The notes beneath the pieces are model-generated. The model had not been told where the DNA came from and did no database searches. It was given only the letters and a program-made list of their open reading frames with translations. A program made the position numbers and the translations under genes. Of a stretch of 64,000 nucleotides of DNA, positions 30,719 to 45,757 are shown piece after piece. Position 1 is the first letter of the stretch; every line of letters begins with the position of its first letter. Source of the DNA: Muraenolepis orangiensis (Eukaryota; Chordata; Actinopteri; Gadiformes; Muraenolepididae); assembly GCA_027704905.1 (NCBI GenBank), contig CM051000.1, positions 11,948,112 through 12,012,111 on the forward strand, read 5' to 3'.

Positions 30719-30769
30719 TGCTGCTGCAGCTACTGCAGCTACTGCTGCTGCAGCTACTGCTGCCATACT
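30719..30769 (+). repeat. Imperfect GCT/GCA triplet repeat
   Basis: Tandem units of GCTGCTGCAGCTACT. In one frame this gives an Ala/Thr run, but no exon context was found. Confidence 0.75.
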
Positions 30770-30900
30770 TGCAATGCATGGCACAACTGCAGACTCGTTC
30801 ACTCATGTGACTATAAATACATTCTGTTCACCTTCATCGATCTCTTGTTATAATAAGCTTTGTTTATTTTTTAATTTGCTGCAGGTAAGAGGTAAGAAGA

Positions 30901-31711
<811 letters not shown>

Positions 31712-32476
31712 GATCGAGGCTGGGTAGCTGGGGTGCAAGGCTGGGTAGCTATGGACCGAGGCTGGGTAGCTGGAGAGTGACACTGGGGAGCAAGGCTGGG
31801 TAGTGAGGCTTAGTAGCTGGGGAGCTAGGCTTGGTAGCTGGGAGTGAGGCTGGGTAGCTGGGGAATGAGGCTGGCTAGCTGGGTAGCTGGGGAGTGAGGC
31901 TGGGAAGCAAGGGAATGACGCTGGGGAGCGAGGTTGGGTAGCTGGGGAGCGAGGCTGGGTAGCTGAGGAGTGAGGCTGGGTAGCTAGGGAATGACACTGG
32001 GGAGCTGGGGAGCAAGGCTGGGTAGCTGGGGAACGAGGCTGGGAAGCAAGGGTAGGTGGGGAGTGAGGCTGGGTAGCTAGGGAATGACACTGGGGAGCGA
32101 GGCTGGGGAGCAAGGCTGGGTAGCTGGGGAATGAGGCTGGCTAGCTGGGGAGTGAGGCTGGGTAGCTAGGGAATGACACTGGGGAGCTGGGGAGCAAGGC
32201 TGGGTAGCTGGGGAACGAGGCTGGGAAGCAAGGGTAGGTGGGGAGTGAGGCTGGGTAGCTAGGGAATGACACTGGGGAGCGAGGCTGGGGAGCAAGGCTG
32301 GGTAGCTGGGAATGAGGCTGGCTAGCTGGGGAGTGAGGCTGGGTAGCTAGGGAATGACGCTGGGGAGCGAGGCTGGGTAGCTGGGGAGTGAGGCTGGGAA
32401 ACAAGGGTAGGTGGGGAGTGAGGCTGGGTATCCGGGAAGCATTGCTTGGCAGCTGAGAGTGAGGCTGGGGAGCGAT
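31712..32476. repeat. GC-rich minisatellite with higher-order structure, about 765 bp
   Basis: The basic unit is about 21 bp (variants of GAGGCTGGGTAGCTGGGGA). The variant TAGCTAGGGAATGAC recurs at 31981, 32074, 32163, 32256 and 32344, giving ~91-bp sub-blocks that pair into a ~182-bp higher-order repeat. Because 21 is a multiple of 3, long minus-strand frames stay open with a ~7-residue Pro/Ser/Gln-rich period. There is no start, splice or domain evidence that these are expressed. Confidence 0.92.
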
Positions 32477-34341
32477 TCTTGTGCTCAAAGGTGGCTGCCA
32501 GGGACAGGGAAACCTCTGCTGGGTTCTGCTTATGCTCGGTTCCTTCTGTCACGACTTGTGCATGGAACCCAAATTCAGAGCTCAGACTCAGGATAGATGC
32601 CGGCAGAAGCTTTACTTCTTTGCAAACAGGCTAAACGGAAACAACCCCACAACAAACAAGGAACCGAAAAACTGTGGTAGAAACTAGGGAACTTAGGTCT
32701 ATAAAAACTGCAACACAGTGAAGCTTGTTATCAAGTGACTCAGCAATTGAAAATATGACCTTCTTGGCCGCAGTGATTTTAATAAATAGTTTAGATAGTA
32801 CTTTTTCCTGAAGCCATACTAAAAAGAAGAAAGGATAGCCTGAGAATGTAGGCATTCTTTAAGCTGGGGATTGATCAGAGATTCAAGCTATTTGACAAGA
32901 GCAGATACTTTAAAGACAATAGAGTTCCCCCCTTTATAGGTGAAGAAAAGCATTAGAATTCATCACAATTTCCTTATATTCCAGGGTGAGTTAAAAAATA
33001 TATGTGAAGGGTTCAGCTATGAAGTCTGTTGCAATTTTAAAAGCACTTGGATCGAGAACATCCGGACCTGCAGGCTTTCGAATCTCGAGCACTAAGGCCA
33101 CCAAGCACTACTTAAATGAAAAATGCTGAAAAGGTGAAATTTGGTGAAGAGATAGTGAAACAGTGAGCCTGAAGAGCCTGAGCCTGAACAAAGTGCCTGT
33201 TAAAACAATTCAACATTTCAATATGATCCTATACCGGAAGTGTCATTCATAACACAATAATAGAATTCATGAGTATTTCCAAGGATCCGTCACATTCGGC
33301 AAAGTCATTGGCAAGTAGAAATCGGATGTATCATTTCTAGCAGCTGTACATTGGCCCTAATAAAACGAGTAAGAGCAGATATATATGGAGAAAACCAGGG
33401 GTTTTCTCTTCCCTTGACTCTATGTTTGTGGGACTTAAACCATATCCAAGTGAGCCAACTTGAAAGAGATTCCACACAGTTTCCACATCCGGAATGAGCT
33501 TAATCCTGTTCCAATCAAAGTAATGGGAGTCCCATTTACCGGTAATTAATTTAATTGTATGTTATGTGCATAATATTTAACCCCACCTTGTTCACAATCA
33601 CAAAATAAGGAGCAGTAAATATTTTTTTATTAGCAAATTTATAGACGATTATATATTATATATATATAAAAATTAATTGACATGAAGTAGACTATACTGT
33701 ACACATAAAAAAAACCATTGTTATACATTAACAATACATCCATTTACCACATCGCAAGAGTAATGAATCACAACATGCATAATTATGCATTATTATCCAA
33801 TCATCACGGTGACTGGATAATAACTTCATATTAAACTAATATGGCCAATCCCTGTTCACCAGCCACATAGACGCAACTCCTATACAAACTAAAGAAGATG
33901 GAGCTTTGACATCTGAGATAGCCGTGGGTAATCCAGTTTGAAGAGGTTCCTCATAGGGCACTAAGTTTTTTCCCTCTTGACCACACAACCTCTGGCCTGG
34001 GAAAATGATCTGCATGATCAACCATCACCAGCCGGCCAATCCTTTGACACATTCTTTGTAGAGCTCCCGTGTATTTGACCACCCAGTCACAGGCCAGGAG
34101 GCTGCAAAGAGACGGTCACCCTGGCACCCTATTGACTGTATACCAGCAGGGTCTGGTCTTCTTCATCTGATGGATGTTTCATGCAGGTCTCCAAACTACT
34201 TCCTCACTACCTGTCTTTAGCGACCGGTAAAAGACAAGGTCTGTCAGTAAAGATACAATACGTTTGAAGTCCACACACGTATATATTGCTCCCAATGTTG
34301 TTTTTACCAGCATTCATTTTTGCTAATTGGTTCGCCTGCAA
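32477..34341. other. Intergenic, no gene recognised
   Basis: 32860-33540 is AT-rich. 33840-34240 is more complex unique sequence with a 61-codon minus frame (34021-33836) that resembles nothing I recognise. Confidence 0.45.
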
Positions 34342-34741
34342 GTTCTCTGGTCATGTAGCACCAATCATCTAGGGCTGTTGTTCCAACTGTTGTTCTCTGG
34401 TCATGTAGCACCAGTTCTCTAGGGCTGTTGTTCCAACTGTTGTTCTCTGGTCATGTTGCACCAGTTCTCTAGGGCTGTTGTTCCAGCTGTTGTTCTCTGG
34501 TCATGTTGCACCAGTTCTCTAGGGCTGTTGTTCCAACTGTTGTTCTCTGGTCATGTTGCACCAGTTCTCTAGGGCTGTCATTCCAACTGTTGTTCTCTGG
34601 TCATGTTGCACCAGTTCTCTAGGGCTGTTGTTCCAGCTGTTGTTCTCTGGTCATGTTGCACCAGTTCTCTAGGGCTGTTGTTCCAACTGTTGTTCTCTGG
34701 TCATGTTGCACCAGTTCTCTAGGGCTGTTGTTTCAACAGTT
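34342..34741. repeat. 50-bp minisatellite, 8 copies
   Basis: Units start at 34342, 34392, 34442, 34492, 34542, 34592, 34642 and 34692, each beginning GTTCTCTGGTCATGT and containing TCTAGGGCTGT. The first two copies and the last are the most divergent; the middle ones are almost identical. Confidence 0.96.
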
Positions 34742-35091
34742 TCTATTTTTGTTGCACCTTTCTACTGCATAGACTGTTTTATGAAAAGCCAAACTTTCCA
34801 GCAGAAAAATACATTATTAATGCCTGTAAAACATTATGTTTCTATCATCATTATGAATACTTATATTTCTGTTGTAGTTATAATGACATATTATTATTAT
34901 TATTATTGATAAAAAATGTTATAGATTTTTAACATGGGTCCAAATTAATACAGCTATTCCCTTAGTGAAATATTTGTTAATAATTATTATTATTATTATT
35001 TTTAATTATTTTTTTATTGTTATTAATACTACATTCTGCTGCATTATCAATTCCAGTGAAGCACTTTTATTCTGTGTTTCTGTGTGTCCAG
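34742..35091. other. AT-rich spacer with (TTA)n
   Basis: ATT/TTA triplet runs at about 34889-34908 and 34979-35003. Confidence 0.6.
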
Positions 35092-35200
35092 TCCAAGCAG
35101 AAGTGGAGTGGGTCTTTCGAGGAAGAGCCACCCAGTCAGCGAGGCGGCAGGGTACTTGGTCAGTCCAATGCGTCACATGGTGCTGCATCTAAAGAGAACT
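35092..35200 (+). other. Candidate internal coding exon, unknown gene
   Basis: A TGTGTGTCCAG acceptor precedes 109 nt open in one frame (SKQKWSGSFEEEPPSQRGG, then RVLGQSNASHGAASKEN). It is followed by a consensus GTGAGT donor at 35201. The composition is hydrophilic and protein-like, and it stands alone among repeats. No partner exons were found within several kb and I do not recognise the protein. It could also be an exon of a noncoding RNA or chance. Confidence 0.35.
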
Positions 35201-35411
35201 GTGAGTTTGATTGATGGCAGTGCCTGTTGCTTGTGCCTTGGCACACCACTAGCAAGGGATATTCATCCCCCCCCCCCCCCATTCCCCGGGCCTTTTGTGT
35301 TCCGGAGCACTAAGAGCGGTGGAGAGGAGTTGGTGGGGGCACCTGACCCGGAACATTGACAACCTCCTCCTCTCCCTTCTTCCTGAAATCCCCCTGATGT
35401 GCGCGGACGCA

Positions 35412-35961
<550 letters not shown>

Positions 35962-36001
<40 letters not shown>

Positions 36002-36014
36002 TACACACAAATAT

Positions 36015-36096
<82 letters not shown>

Positions 36097-36150
36097 TGTA
36101 TACATATGTGTGTGTATATATATATATATTTATTTATTTATTTATTTTTT
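35962..36150. repeat. Back-to-back (GT)n, (CA)n and (AT)n arrays
   Basis: About 38 bp of GT, a 16-bp spacer (GTACACACAAATATAC-type), about 48 bp of CA, then about 30 bp of AT and a (TTTA)n run. GT followed by CA on the same strand forms an inverted repeat. Confidence 0.95.
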
Positions 36151-37436
36151 ACACACACTCATGCATATAGTTAAGATATTGTTAAGATATTGTTAACTTA
36201 AGGTAAGAGATTGGTCTGATAACAATCAGGGTAAGGATCTAGGGAAAGCAATGCATCATGGGAAAATGGACACTGGAAAGTCTGTATAGTTGTAGGCCTT
36301 ATTCAATGGACTGTGGGTGACTGGATATAGACAATTCCTCCTGTTTAAGTTACCTATTCTTACTGAACAATGGAGGGGCAGCAATACACTTCAGAGCAAA
36401 GAAGAATGGGAAGGAGGGGAAGAGAACCATCAACACATCAAACAGATGAAATAAAACCTTGGCTATTGTGCAGAAGGCAGTAGAACCTGGTCAAATGAAG
36501 CCCCCAGTCACTGTCCACCCCTGAAGAGTGAGTTGCAGTTATCTTACACTTCTACAGTGTCGCTGAGACTAAATTCTACATAACTTGCATTATGGCATGC
36601 TCGACTTACATTGTTAACTCGCTGACACATCGTTTTGTGATGTGTGACGCCACACACATACTTGCAATATTTTCTGTGTGGCTACTTGATCTTTAGTGTC
36701 AGCGTTCGTTCTCACAATTCCACACTACTCCCCCGCATCTCCCATAATCCAGGCTGGGCTCATGCTGGGTACTTGTTAGCGCACGACGGCTTGTGTTGCA
36801 TAGGTGTGGTTCAAACCGAGTCCAACAGCTACTTTAGTTTACAACATTAGTCTGCAAAAGGAGTAGGCCTCATGATCAAATTGCAAAACTTTAAATCTAA
36901 TTTGTAAAACCTATAAAACATACACATCCACAAAAGGTGGCGTAATTGATGCCTTTAAAAACGAATAATCCAACATCTTTGAAGAACTAGTCTCAATCAT
37001 GCATTCAATAATCAATGTATTTCCAATACTTTCTTCCTTAACAATGCTCTAAATCCTGATCTGGTCTTTGCAGCAAGGCTTTTAGTTGCCATTCAAATTT
37101 GGACAAAAACGACAAACGGGTAGCTCTGACTGAGCAATCTGGTTGGTCAACTAGACATTTAGAATGTGATCAAATCACATTTAGCCATGCAATGAAAATT
37201 TCCCTTGACTATGAATATCACACCACTATCACAACGCTACTAGCTTAGAAATAGTTGTGAAATTTCGGACCTAGCGTAGTAGCAAAATCTGTCCACTACA
37301 AGCAGCAAATATCTAACAACAGGAATGTGCTTTTGTGTTTATATGTGTAGTATTTATTCAGATGGGGAAATGCCACAGAATCTGGAAAAAGCATTATCTC
37401 AAGTTGGCTGGCTGACTTGAAAGAGTCTCCGTTGTT
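36151..37436. other. Intergenic, nothing recognised
   Basis: Unique AT-rich sequence without exon signals. Confidence 0.5.
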
Positions 37437-37470
37437 AGGTCGTTACTAAGGTCCACCTTAGTAACGACCT
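37437..37470. repeat. Perfect 16-bp inverted repeat, 2-nt spacer
   Basis: AGGTCGTTACTAAGGT, CC, then the exact reverse complement. No T-run follows, so it does not look like a terminator. Confidence 0.93.
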
Positions 37471-37737
37471 CTTCTTGTGTATTACTGCTTTATTATAACA
37501 TAACATTGACTTTATAGTGCAAAGTGATATAATGGGTAGTGATATTTAGGTTTACAGAAAGTATATTATGCATTAACAACTTTGAGTTGTTTTTTTTATA
37601 TTATTTGACCCCACAAAGAGTTAGTAAAGAGCGTATTACCCACACATGTTCTCTAAAGGCCGACGGCCAAAATCTATGTCAGCAATTGAAAGTGATGACT
37701 GGACACCGCAGGCAAGGTTTGTGTGTGGGTCTGTGCA

Positions 37738-39255
<1,518 letters not shown>

Positions 39256-39273
39256 ATATATATATATATATTT

Positions 39274-39308
<35 letters not shown>

Positions 39309-39315
39309 TATATAT
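39256..39315. repeat. (TA)n microsatellite
   Basis: Alternating TA with a few T or G interruptions, about 60 bp. Confidence 0.95.
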
Positions 39316-39767
39316 TCTGCATTCTAAAGGCCAGATGGGAACCAGTAGTCAAACGGACCCTTTTATTAAGAACTTGTAAAGGTAGTTAGTGATTTAATTT
39401 CCATGTATGGACAGTTTTGGGGGCATGGCCTTAAACTGTCAAACGGTTGTGTAACTGGAAGGGAGCGTTGCTCCAGCTTTGCTCCAGCTTTGTCGAGGAG
39501 TTTATATTCAATCCTAGATGGCCGTCCCACGGATTTACAGTTAGAATTGTCTTTGGCCATCTCTTTTTGTCACGCTTGACCTCGTGACATCTTGACCTCA
39601 TTGCCGCCATCAATTTTATCACACAAATGACACCAATGATAAGACCCAGAGGGCAGACGTGTCGCCTCAACCAGCAGGTACCGGGTAACCATTTCAGCCA
39701 ATCAGAAGTTATGCATGCAATGGTATGTGTTTCACTTATCTATAGCCATATCCAATGGAAGTCAGGT

Positions 39768-40197
39768 GGTATATACAACCAGTGGTGCATGGCCAAGGCC
39801 AAACGCATCATAAAAGACAATGCCCACCCCAGCCACGAACTGTACTCACTTTTACAATCAGGCAGGCGTTACCGCAGTATCAAGTGCCTTACAAATAGAC
39901 TCAGAGATAGCTTCCACAGTCAGGCCATCAGGCTGCTGAACAAGGGCGTATAGTATATAACAATGGTATATTTTATTACATTGATTTATATATACATATT
40001 GCTCTTTTTCTGTGCCGACATATTGCATTTTATAAATTGCATTTACTTTATTCTATTCTGTTTTTATTCAATTTTTATCTTATTTTTATAACTGCTGTCT
40101 GTCGTCGGGTATTGCACATAAGATTTTCACACCACTGCTTTATACTTGTGTAAACTGTGAAGTGACAATAAACTTGACTTGACTTGACTTGACTTGG
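39768..40197 (+). mobile_element. 5'-truncated LINE 3' end, same family as 16.3-17.4 kb
   Basis: Starts inside the C-terminal end of the RT frame (CMAKAKRIIKDNAHPSHELY) and ends at the normal stop after RLLNKGV. It continues through the 3' UTR ('gtcgtcgggtattgcacat', 'gtgacaataaacttgactt') to an (ACTTG)n tail at about 40175-40196. Confidence 0.88.
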
Positions 40198-41324
40198 TAC
40201 GTCTTTCGCGGGGCTATAAAACCAGAGGTTGGGGCTGGACTTGTGCTTCTCGCTACTGGGCGCTCACTGTTTCTGGTTGTATTGCATTGCACTCATACTT
40301 CTGTAATAATCCTTCTGTACTCTAATCGGAATTAAAATAATTGTTTGCACTGGCCTGGAAATGACCTTGTGTATTACTTTGGTGTGTTACCAGTGGTTTA
40401 GAGAATTGTCATGGACAACTCCTGGCTATCTAAGAATTGATTCAGGAACTTCATTTGTCCCTCTCTGTAAGTTAATAATTAGCCTATCATGAGGTACCAT
40501 GAGGTGATTTAGACAACTCCAAAGTACACATAAACTATTTCACAAAAGTAAAAACTTGTAGAAATGTAGAACCTTGTCCGATCTTACCCACCTAACTATC
40601 AGACATATTGTTAGCATGCTGGGTTGTTAATTGATAATCTTGTTCCAAGTAAGTCCAAGTTGAAGTCATCAATGAGTAAATGATAGGATGTGGGATTGGG
40701 GCATGTCTGATCACCTCTCATCTCATCTTCTGGGAAAATGGGCAACCAAACCTCTTGGCAACCAAATTTGCTTATTCGTCTCTTCTCGCCTGTTGCCTCC
40801 CCAGTTTATATTCTCGCTTGTGATTGCGTCCTATCCCGCTTCGTCCTGTCATTCTTTCACAATTACTCAACCTGTCATCATTTTTTAAATGTAACCTCAT
40901 TGTGTTCTCCACAAGTCCTTCCCTCCTTCTCCTCATTCCTATTCTTTTTAGGATGGTGCATCGCCTCCTCCTATTGTGTGGCGCAATTAGTCATGCAGGA
41001 CATATGGAGCCCCTGTGTTACATAACCCAACAGCAGCTGCACCAAGGCCAGATCAGGCTTAATGCAGATTTGGGGGGTGGGGGTTTGGGGGGGGGGGGGG
41101 GGGTGTGTGCAGTGGGTACATTCGGCCCCACTTCAGAGCTGAACAGAGCTGAATTGGTTTAGTTGCATCACTCCCAACTGGATACACACTGCTGCCAACT
41201 GCGAAACACCGGGCGGACACCCATTGAATGTGATCATCATTTAAGCATATTATTATCGTTGTTGTTGGAAGTAATGAAATGGCTTCGTTAGCAACAAAAG
41301 TAGTAGTCCACTCAGCGTCAGCGT
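40198..41324. other. Intergenic; promoter-like TATAAAA at 40215
   Basis: Immediately after the LINE tail, GGGGCTATAAAACCAG resembles a TATA box, possibly of a solo LTR, but no clear LTR ends were seen. A long G-run lies at 41088-41103. Confidence 0.35.
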
Positions 41325-41600
41325 TCAAGATTCAAGATTTGTATTTGCCATGTGCAACAAGTACAATGGAATGCTTAGTCCCCTTTCCCTCCCGCAGAAT
41401 GAATTTTCTAAAACACTTTACTATGAAAAATACTGTACACAATAAAAAAGAACCATAAAGTGACTGATGGATGATATGTACATGTGTGTTGAATTGCACA
41501 ACAAGCATTTAAAAAGCATTGTAAAGTGCCAGTAGTGCAGCAGCATCATCAATACAGTTCAGTACACTGCAGAACAGTACACAGTAATTGTAATGTTTTA
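41325..41600 (-). mobile_element. LINE 3'-end fragment, family B (minus)
   Basis: Starts with 'ttcaagattcaagattt' (tail repeats), then 'ccctcccgcagaatgaatt', 'actgtacacaataaaaa', 'gactgatggatgatatg', 'aagtgccagtagtgcag' and 'cagcagcatcat'. It is the best-preserved copy of this fragment in the window. Confidence 0.75.
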
Positions 41601-42142
<542 letters not shown>

Positions 42143-42482
42143 ATAAGCAGTTCCAAATGCAAATACAATAAATTGATAGTTGTGTGACAATCAATATGTC
42201 CAGCACATGGTGTATAAATTATGCCCCCAGAGGGTATTGAGGTTAATAAGTATTACTCATAGGCCAAGTGCCAATCATAACTGGCCTCTTTCGCTGCACA
42301 CTTCATCAATGCTATCATGCTACTAATTATATTCCACGCCAGATACTGATAATGAAAAAATGGATTTCCCATATCTGTCGACGTGCCTGTTTCTTCTTAA
42401 TCTGTCTGTGGCCAGGCATTGATGTAATCTGATTTTTTTTTCTGTGTTCTTCAGAACAGTGGGGTTTATAGTATAACAGATA

Positions 42483-42818
42483 TTCACTCTGTCACTATTC
42501 TCAGCCCCAGAGTATGACTACGAAGCATGTCATTACACCTGTACAATTGGACTGGGTATAAACTTTATACCCAGATCAATACATTTCACTGTGTGTGATC
42601 AATAAAGAGGATTAAAATCCTCCAGATTCAGATTTAGATGTGTTGAGATGCCTCACAATTTAACAATACAATATGTACGTATGTACTGTAATGTTATTCA
42701 ATAAGTCATGCACCTTATCAACTTTATACCCAGTCCAATTGTACAGGTGTAACGACATGCTTCGTAGTCTACCGTGGTAGTACTATATACTCTGTGGCTG
42801 AGAAAAGTGACAGAGTGG
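42483..42818. repeat. Imperfect long inverted repeat around a SINE tail fragment
   Basis: The left arm 42483-42564 and the right arm 42720-42818 are reverse complements (shared core 'acctgtacaattggactggg', ACTACGAAGCATGTC), apart from ~20 extra bases in the right arm. The ~155-bp spacer holds a SINE 3' tail ('gatcaataaagaggatt', about 42588-42640) and one copy of a ~55-bp direct repeat whose second copy is at 43556-43610. Confidence 0.85.
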
Positions 42819-43267
42819 TTTGTGGTGGTATTTGAAGGGCCATTTCCCACACTTTCAGACTCAGTTTGGAGGCACTCCTTAATGTTGTGGTGGTAAAAGA
42901 AGCACTATGAAGTGGGACACTCTCTGACTTCAAGGGTTTGTGCGGACCGTTGTAAAATCACAAACATATACAAATGCTTGACATGACTTACAATCATTTA
43001 CATAGCCCTTTGTGAAGATTTCATCAACATTTGTGCTTTTCAGGTTTGGCGGCATTCTGGGACACGTACGTATGTCTGATTTGCTTCTCTCAGGTCGTTC
43101 TCTGGTGGTTACCTGATTTGAGTTAAAATCTGATTTGAGTTCAAATCAGGTAAATAACCCACTCCTAAATTACATCCACCAAAAATGTTTTAAGTTTACT
43201 GGAAAAGTTATACGGACATTGCAGCCGCTAGGCTAACTGGAACTGAGCTGAGGTTATGTTATCCTCC

Positions 43268-43553
43268 AGCCAGGGGCGTCGCAACGGGTAGGCAAAGTAG
43301 GCAATTGCCTGGGGCCCTGAGCTGGAAAGGGGCCCCCGAGAACGGCAGATTATATTCATCCACATGGACGAAGATTTAGCGAGAACCCCCTTAATGTACA
43401 GGCAACGACAACGACATGTCCAAATTCGGAAACCCCCTTAGGGTCCCCATGTCATTAGCTTCAAAATTACAGAGCGGCAGTCGAACATCATGAAGCACAC
43501 GGGTGGGGCGGGAGGTTAGGTCCAGGTCCATTTCGCCTAGGGCCCTTCCTAAC
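43268..43553. mobile_element. MITE-like element with GGGGCCC-type ends
   Basis: The left part reads CCAGGGGCGTCGCAACGG with 'caattgcctggggccc'; the right part ends 'cgcctagggccc'. This resembles the 'CAGGGGCGTA...GGGGCCC' termini of fish hAT-like MITEs. It has no coding capacity. The ends are approximate. Confidence 0.5.
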
Positions 43554-43904
43554 CATTTTAACAATACAATATGTATGTACTGTAATGATATTCAATAAGT
43601 CACGCACCTTGGTTACTCTTGTTATCCCTTTTGATGAACAGCAGCGAGTAATGGATAACCATAACTTACATGAAAGTAAAAAACGTCCACCCATCTTTTT
43701 CAGTCATTATAGTCCTTATAGTCCTGTTTCTTATTTAAAAAAACGATTGCTACCATGGCAATCGTTTTTGCTGCAAATGTCTCCCCAAATAAACTACACC
43801 AAAAAACATCACTAAAATGTATTTTGATTGAAAGCCTACCGTCAATAAATATTTAGCAATATAAATGAATGTGTTACCTTGCAACAAGAACGAATATATA
43901 CGAA

Positions 43905-45181
43905 TATACGAGAGCCCGCTACGACCTCCGTAAGACCATCGTCACTGCCAAGCGGGAGTACAAGGACAGAGGTATGTGGCAGGGGTTACAGACGATAACA
44001 AATTTCAGAGGGGGAACCAGTTGTGTAGAGAACTCCTCTACCTCCCTCCCAGGAGAGCTAAAAACTTTTTTGCTTGGTTCGCCAGGTGGTGAGGATGGGC
44101 AGTACCACCTCTGAGCCACTGACCCTCAACACGGGAGCCCCCCCAGGGATGCGTGCTGAGCCCTCTCCTCTACTCCCTCTACCCACAACTGCATGGCTAT
44201 GCACAGCTCCAACGTCATCATCAAGTTTGCTGACGACACGACAGTGATGGGCCTGATCGCCTACAGGGAGGAGGTCGGATCACTGGAGCAGTGGTGCCAG
44301 GAGAACAGCCTCGCCCTCAATGTCCTCAAAGACAAAGGAGCTGATCGTGGACTACAGGAAGCAGAGAGGAGAGCACGCCCCTATCTCCATTGATGGTGTT
44401 GCAGTAGAGAGGGTCAGCAGCTTCAAGTTCCTCTGCGTGCACATCTCCGAGGACCTCACATGGTCCACGCACACCACACACATGGTGAAAAGGGCCCAAC
44501 AACGCCTGTATTTCCTCAGGCGTCTGAGAAAATGCAGCATGGGCCCCCGCACCCTGAGAACATTCTACACCGGCACAATCGAGAGTGTTCTGACAGGGTG
44601 TATCACCGCCTGGTACGGGAACTGCACTGCACCGCACTCGAGCGCAGAGCGCTTCAAAGGGTGGTGCGGACGGCCCAGTATATCGTTGGAGGTGAACTTC
44701 CCACCCTCCTGGATATATACATCAAGCGGTGCGTGGCCAAGGCCAAACGCATCATAAAAGACATTGCCCACCCCAGCCACGAACTGTATTCACTTTTACC
44801 GTCAGGCAGGCGATACCGCAGTGCCGTACAAATAGACTCAGAGACAGCTTCCACAGTGAGGCCATCAGGCTGCTGAACAAGGGTGTATAGCATATAACAA
44901 TGTATATTTTATTACATTGATTTATATATACATATTGCTCTTTTTCTGTGCTGATTTTATGCATTTTGTATGCAATTTATGCATTTTATATATGCGCTTT
45001 TATATTTTTATATTTTTATATATTTAACTTTATACAGTTTGTACTTGTTACTTATTTTTTATTTTATTCTGTTTTTTATAACTGCTGTCTGTCGTCGGGT
45101 ATTGCACATAAGATTTTCACTCATTGCTTATACTTGTATAAACTGTGATGTGACAATAAACTTGACTTGACTTGACTTGAG
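43905..45181 (+). mobile_element. Internally deleted LINE with reverse transcriptase, same family as 16.3-17.4 kb
   Basis: Begins within the linker between endonuclease and RT (RARYDLRKTIVTAKREYKDR; MWQGLQTITNF). It then jumps to the middle of RT (GSTTSEPLTLNTGAP), contains FADD in IIKFADDTTVMG, and continues to SVLTGCITAWYGNCTA and RIIKDIAHPSHELYSLLPSG. The frame changes at least at 44150-44190 (PQG box), near 44325, at about 44630 and near 44820, so it is dead. The 3' UTR matches the other copies and ends in (ACTTG)n at about 45160-45181. Confidence 0.9.
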
Positions 45182-45399
45182 AAGATCTCTGGCCACTGTA
45201 CGACCCAGTACACTGAAATTCTAAAAATAATAAATCAATAGTGATGTACAGGGTCTAATGTCACAATGTCAGAGTATAGCAAAAAATGCTATAACTTAAA
45301 AATAGTAATATAAACACTATTTGCAATACACTATGAAAATAAGTGGGCATTGTTGTCTACAGTGGCAATGCAACATGGTGACTAATTTTGCACTGTAAA

Positions 45400-45757
45400 C
45401 TCAATTTCACTTTTCACTTTTCACATGTCACTTTTTCAGTATTCATCTGAGTTATTTATTAATATTTTATTACTGCCAATTTGCACTATACGTATTGTTG
45501 TGTATTGTATATACCTACGTATTACTGTAATAATACTGTAAATTGTGCAATTCATCTATTCATCTATCAATACATTTAGATTTAATTTAGAGTTATTTTA
45601 GTTATATTTTGTTTATACTAGTTTTGTTTAGTTAGTTGTTGTTATTTAGTTTTTAGCTTTTAGGTATTAGTATATTTTTTCCCCCTGTGTCAACTGTTGC
45701 ATCTTAATTTCCCTCGGGATAAATAAAGTTATCTTGAATCTTGAATCTTGAATTAAT
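45400..45757 (+). mobile_element. LINE 3' tail with (TTGAATC)n end
   Basis: AT-rich 3' UTR-like sequence ends 'ccctcgggataaataaag' and three CTTGAAT repeats (45731-45755). The 5' limit is approximate. It lies directly behind the LINE ending at 45181. Confidence 0.6.

Noticed and set aside
33836..34021. 61-codon minus-strand frame in complex sequence
   Set aside because: Not recognised, no clear splice sites, and the length is within chance expectation.
34342..34741. CRISPR-like array from regular 50-bp repeats
   Set aside because: Units are contiguous with no unique spacers and this is a vertebrate genome. It is a minisatellite.
40198..40400. LTR or host promoter at TATAAAA after the LINE tail
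   Set aside because: Only a TATA-like motif is clear. No convincing poly(A) signal, TG...CA ends or second copy was found, so it is listed only as a note.
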